Under the pieces are notes generated by a model, which was not told where the DNA came from, made no database searches, and was given only the letters and a program-made list of their open reading frames with translations. Both the position numbers and the translations under genes were made by a program. Shown here piece after piece: positions 61,143 through 64,000 of a stretch of 64,000 nt of DNA. This DNA comes from Qipengyuania vulgaris (GTDB lineage: Bacteria; Pseudomonadota; Alphaproteobacteria; Sphingomonadales; Sphingomonadaceae). The DNA lies in the NCBI GenBank assembly GCA_000756795.1, contig CCSI01000001.1, forward strand, positions 372,001 through 436,000, read 5' to 3'. Position 1 is the stretch's first letter; every line of letters begins with the position of its first letter.

Positions 61143-63392
61143 GTGTCTAGCGCAATTCCGGCGAGCGGAACCTTCGAGAATGCACAGCAAGCGGTGAAGG
61201 GTAAGCCTGCACCTGCGGCTGGGGTGGGCGAATATCCCGCCGACGACAGTTTCCTGGATATCGACCTCAGGCGCATCGGCGCTGCGATCCGGCGCAACCT
61301 GCTGGGCGTGATGGCGGTCTTGGTGATAGCCTTGGTCGCCGGTGTCCTTGTGACCCTGTTGATGCGGCCCCAGTACGTCGCGACGTCACAAGTGCTGATC
61401 GAGCAGCAGGCCGACACCATTATCGAAGGCGCGGATACGCAGGCCTTCGTCCCTGCACAGGAAACCGAGCGTTTCCTTCAGACCCAGGTCGATGTCATCG
61501 AAAGCCACAGCCTGGCAGAGCGCGTGGTGGAGGCGGAGAACCTTGCCGATCGCGAGGAATTCTTCGCAGCACAGGGCACCGAACTTCCGCAGCTCGACAG
61601 TATCGAAGGAGCGGGAGCCAATGAAACGGCCGCGCTCGCCCGTCTTCGCCGTGAAACGGCTATCCAGCTCGTGATGGACGGCCTGTCGGTGGCATTGCCG
61701 TTCGACAGTCGCCTTGTATCCATTAATTTCACGAGCGGTGACCCGGCCATCGCCGCCGAGATGTCCAACTCGATTGCGCAGAACTTCATCGAGGCCAACC
61801 TCGCGCGCAAGTTCGACAGCAGTGCCTACGCTCGCGAATTCCTTGCGCAGCAGCTGGAAGATGCGCGTGGAAAGCTTGAGCAGAGCGAGAAGGACCTCAA
61901 CGCATTCTCGCGCGCAGCCGGCCTCATTCGCGTGCCTGGTCAGGGCCAAAACGCGGATCAGGAAACCACGCTTTCGGTGACCACTGAAACGCTGCAGCAG
62001 CTCAATATGGCTGCATCGCAGGCGACCGCCGACCGCATCATGGCGGAAAACAGCTGGCGCAATGTCGCTGACAAGCCGGTGTCCTCCATCCCGCAGGTCC
62101 TCAGCAACCCTGCTTACACTTCGCTGGTCCGCGAGCGTGCGGTTGTCGAAGCGCAACTGGCTGAAGAGCGGGCAAGGCATCTCGATGGCCATCCAAATGT
62201 GCAGGCCCTGCAGGCGCAGGCCGACCGCATCGACGCGCAAATCCAGGACGTTGGCCAGTCGATCAAGGATTCGGTTCGTTTGACGTATGAAGCCACCCGC
62301 GACCGGGAAAACGAAATCCGTTCGCAGGTTGGCCTCGTGCGCAATTCCGCGCTCGACGAGCAGGATCGCGGTGTCCAGTACAACGTTCTGAAGCGTGTCG
62401 CCGAGACCGATCGCGCGCTCTACAACACGCTGCTGACGCGTTTCAACGAGCTCAACGCGACCGCCGGCGCAACCTCGAACAATGTCTCGATGGTCGATAC
62501 CGCGCAGGTTCCTCGCGAGCCGTCATCGCCCAATCTCATCATCAACATGGCTGTCGCCCTGCTTGGCGGGCTGTTCCTCGCCGCGGGCTTCGTGTTCCTG
62601 CGCGAGCAGTTCGACGATGTCCTGCGCACGCCGGAAGATGTCGAGCGCAAGCTCGGCATCCCGCTCCTCGGCCTCATTCCGATGATTCAGGGCAACGCGC
62701 CTGCCGAAGATCTGGAAGATCCCAAATCGCCGGTCAGCGAGGCCTATCAGTCGCTGGTCACCAACCTGCGGTACAGCACCGGGGAAGGTATCCCGCGCAC
62801 GCTCACCGTCACTTCGGCGCAGGCAGGCGAGGGCAAGACCACCTCGGCGGGCAAGCTGGCTCTCGAGTTTGCCGAACTTGGCCGCAAGACGCTTCTCATC
62901 GATGCCGACCTGCGTCGTCCGACGCTTCACCGCAAGCTCGACAATCGGCGCCAGGAAGGTTTCACGACCGTCCTCGCTGGCGAGAAGACGGTGGACGAGG
63001 TCGTAGTGCCCTCGGGCCACCCGAACCTCTCCTATATGACCGCGCTGCCCATGCCGCCTGACCCGGCCGCTCTGCTCGGCGGAACGCGTCTGGATGATCT
63101 TATCAGCGGCTTGCTGGCCAAATACGATTCGGTGGTCTTCGATGCTCCGCCGATGCTCGGCCTGTCCGACGCGCCGACGCTAGCTGCGCATACCGATGCA
63201 ATCCTTGTCGTGATCGACGCCCATTCGGGCCATCGCGGCGCGGTCAAGTCGGCCCTGCGCCGCCTTGAAATGGTCAACGCCAATGTCATCGGCGCTATCC
63301 TGACCAAATTCAATCCGCGCAATGTCAGCGGCGAATACAGCTATTACGGCTCGGATTATTACCAGTACGAACATACGGACGACGACCAGTGA
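61143..63392 (+). CDS. Polysaccharide co-polymerase with BY-type tyrosine autokinase (Wzc/ExoP-like)
   Basis: A 749-residue inner-membrane protein: two membrane spans (about 55 and 470) flanking a long periplasmic coiled region with GNVR-like segments, then a cytoplasmic kinase. Walker A is QAGEGKTTSAG (about 560), Walker A' is LLIDADLRRPT and Walker B is VVFDAPPML. The C-terminus has a six-Tyr cluster (YSYYGSDYYQYEH), the autophosphorylation site that sets chain length. GTG start 3 bases after the Wza-like gene. Confidence 0.95.
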   Translation: MSSAIPASGTFENAQQAVKGKPAPAAGVGEYPADDSFLDIDLRRIGAAIRRNLLGVMAVLVIALVAGVLVTLLMRPQYVATSQVLIEQQADTIIEGADTQAFVPAQETERFLQTQVDVIESHSLAERVVEAENLADREEFFAAQGTELPQLDSIEGAGANETAALARLRRETAIQLVMDGLSVALPFDSRLVSINFTSGDPAIAAEMSNSIAQNFIEANLARKFDSSAYAREFLAQQLEDARGKLEQSEKDLNAFSRAAGLIRVPGQGQNADQETTLSVTTETLQQLNMAASQATADRIMAENSWRNVADKPVSSIPQVLSNPAYTSLVRERAVVEAQLAEERARHLDGHPNVQALQAQADRIDAQIQDVGQSIKDSVRLTYEATRDRENEIRSQVGLVRNSALDEQDRGVQYNVLKRVAETDRALYNTLLTRFNELNATAGATSNNVSMVDTAQVPREPSSPNLIINMAVALLGGLFLAAGFVFLREQFDDVLRTPEDVERKLGIPLLGLIPMIQGNAPAEDLEDPKSPVSEAYQSLVTNLRYSTGEGIPRTLTVTSAQAGEGKTTSAGKLALEFAELGRKTLLIDADLRRPTLHRKLDNRRQEGFTTVLAGEKTVDEVVVPSGHPNLSYMTALPMPPDPAALLGGTRLDDLISGLLAKYDSVVFDAPPMLGLSDAPTLAAHTDAILVVIDAHSGHRGAVKSALRRLEMVNANVIGAILTKFNPRNVSGEYSYYGSDYYQYEHTDDDQ

Positions 63393-64000
63393 GCGAGCGG
63401 CCCGCCCGCATCGCCGGATGGGCCCTGCGTATCGCGGCATTCCTGGTCCTTGCCGGGATAATCGCGGTCTTTCAGGTCGACCGCGCGTCGCGTGACCGTA
63501 TCAGCCTGCTTGCCTGGGTTCCGCCGGGACTGGGAGGCTTTGCCGACGCAAATGTCGCCCGGCCGCTGGCGCTTGTTAAACCGGAGATGGCGGTCGAGCG
63601 GGCAACTGCCAGCCTGAAGCACCGTCCGATTGACGCAGGCAATCTTGCGGCCTTTGCCGTGGCGGCAGTCGAAGCCGATGACGAGGTGCGCGCAGGCCAA
63701 GCGCTGACGATGGCGGCGCAACGCGGTTGGCGTGACACTTATACGCAAATCATGGTCATCGGCAGTGCGCTGGCCTCGGAAAACTGGGAGGTTGCAGCCC
63801 AGCGCATCGATGCACTTGCGCGCCTGCGCCGTGAAAAGGAAGCAATCGACGGTTTCCTCGCACTGACATTGCGGGACGAACAAGGCCAGCGCGAGATTGC
63901 CGGGCGCATGTCGCAAAGCACACCTCTCGTCGAGGCGGTCACGCTCTTCCTGACCAGCTATCCCGATTTCGGCCCAGAGGTCGCGCAGACGGTAGCGTAT
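63389..64000 (+). CDS. Membrane-anchored protein of the EPS cluster, 5' part
   Basis: 204 residues are visible and the frame runs off the window. It starts at GTG 63389, overlapping the kinase stop by 4 bases (GTGA), so it is translationally coupled. One N-terminal membrane span (WALRIAAFLVLAGIIAVF) is followed by an Ala-rich helical part (FAVAAVEADDEVRAGQAL, ENWEVAAQRIDALARLRR) that resembles tetratricopeptide-type repeats. It may be a scaffold for the EPS machinery. The family cannot be fixed without the rest. Confidence 0.8.
   Translation, partial: MSERPARIAGWALRIAAFLVLAGIIAVFQVDRASRDRISLLAWVPPGLGGFADANVARPLALVKPEMAVERATASLKHRPIDAGNLAAFAVAAVEADDEVRAGQALTMAAQRGWRDTYTQIMVIGSALASENWEVAAQRIDALARLRREKEAIDGFLALTLRDEQGQREIAGRMSQSTPLVEAVTLFLTSYPDFGPEVAQTVAY

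Overview
The window is GC-rich, densely coding alphaproteobacterial chromosome. The best guess is Sphingomonadales, probably Erythrobacteraceae; this is inferred from protein style and gene neighbourhoods, and no rRNA or marker search was possible. Pointers include the smpB-DUF2062-cckA run, alphaproteobacterial SOS boxes (GTTC-N7-GTTC) in front of recA and uvrA, an IalB-like protein, DUF4139 secreted proteins and a sphingomonad-style 'IVVTGSR' motif. I found no tRNA, rRNA, CRISPR array, prophage or insertion sequence.

Layout. 1-4 kb (minus strand): 5' end of an M3 peptidase (Dcp), a lipoprotein overlapping thpR, a membrane GGDEF protein and a membrane-anchored GH24 lysozyme. 4.2-10.5 kb (minus): two large RTX-type secreted proteins with related C-termini and unrelated N-termini. 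10.7-16 kb: SOS-controlled uvrA, a small secreted protein, then a LuxR-type acyl-homoserine-lactone-receptor-like regulator divergent from an atypical response regulator, with a striking array of TGACA half-sites between them. 16-19 kb: small exported proteins, a REP-like inverted repeat, rlpA, and a 900-base stretch without a convincing protein gene that carries a minus-strand terminator and a DnaA-box-like inverted repeat. 19-32 kb: argG, two methyltransferases, membrane acyltransferase and DUF418 proteins, an AT-richer probable insertion (22.8-24 kb), cfa, a three-gene redox operon (SDR pterin-reductase-like, cytochrome b, molybdopterin oxidoreductase), a MOSC protein and rlmN. 33-44 kb: outer-membrane barrel, greB, a soluble lytic transglycosylase, dapA, an S9 peptidase, smpB and the cell-cycle kinase gene cckA. 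44-57 kb: tandem DUF4139 genes, SOS-controlled recA, a GST, alaS, an overlooked 59-residue protein, a CPA2 antiporter, a GNAT-nitrilase fusion and icd. 57-64 kb: an exopolysaccharide cluster (initiating sugar transferase, 86-residue membrane peptide, polymerase/ligase, Wza-like export lipoprotein, Wzc-like tyrosine autokinase, and a partial membrane protein running off the end).

How it fits together. Most of the window is housekeeping (repair, translation quality control, amino-acid biosynthesis, TCA cycle, peptidoglycan turnover). Surface and secreted functions are interspersed: RTX proteins, barrel, DUF4139 pair and EPS. The least explained parts are the LuxR/pseudo-receiver pair with its operator-like array, the DUF4139 protein carrying a TonB-receptor-plug-like segment, the small EPS-cluster peptide, and the non-coding stretch upstream of rlpA.
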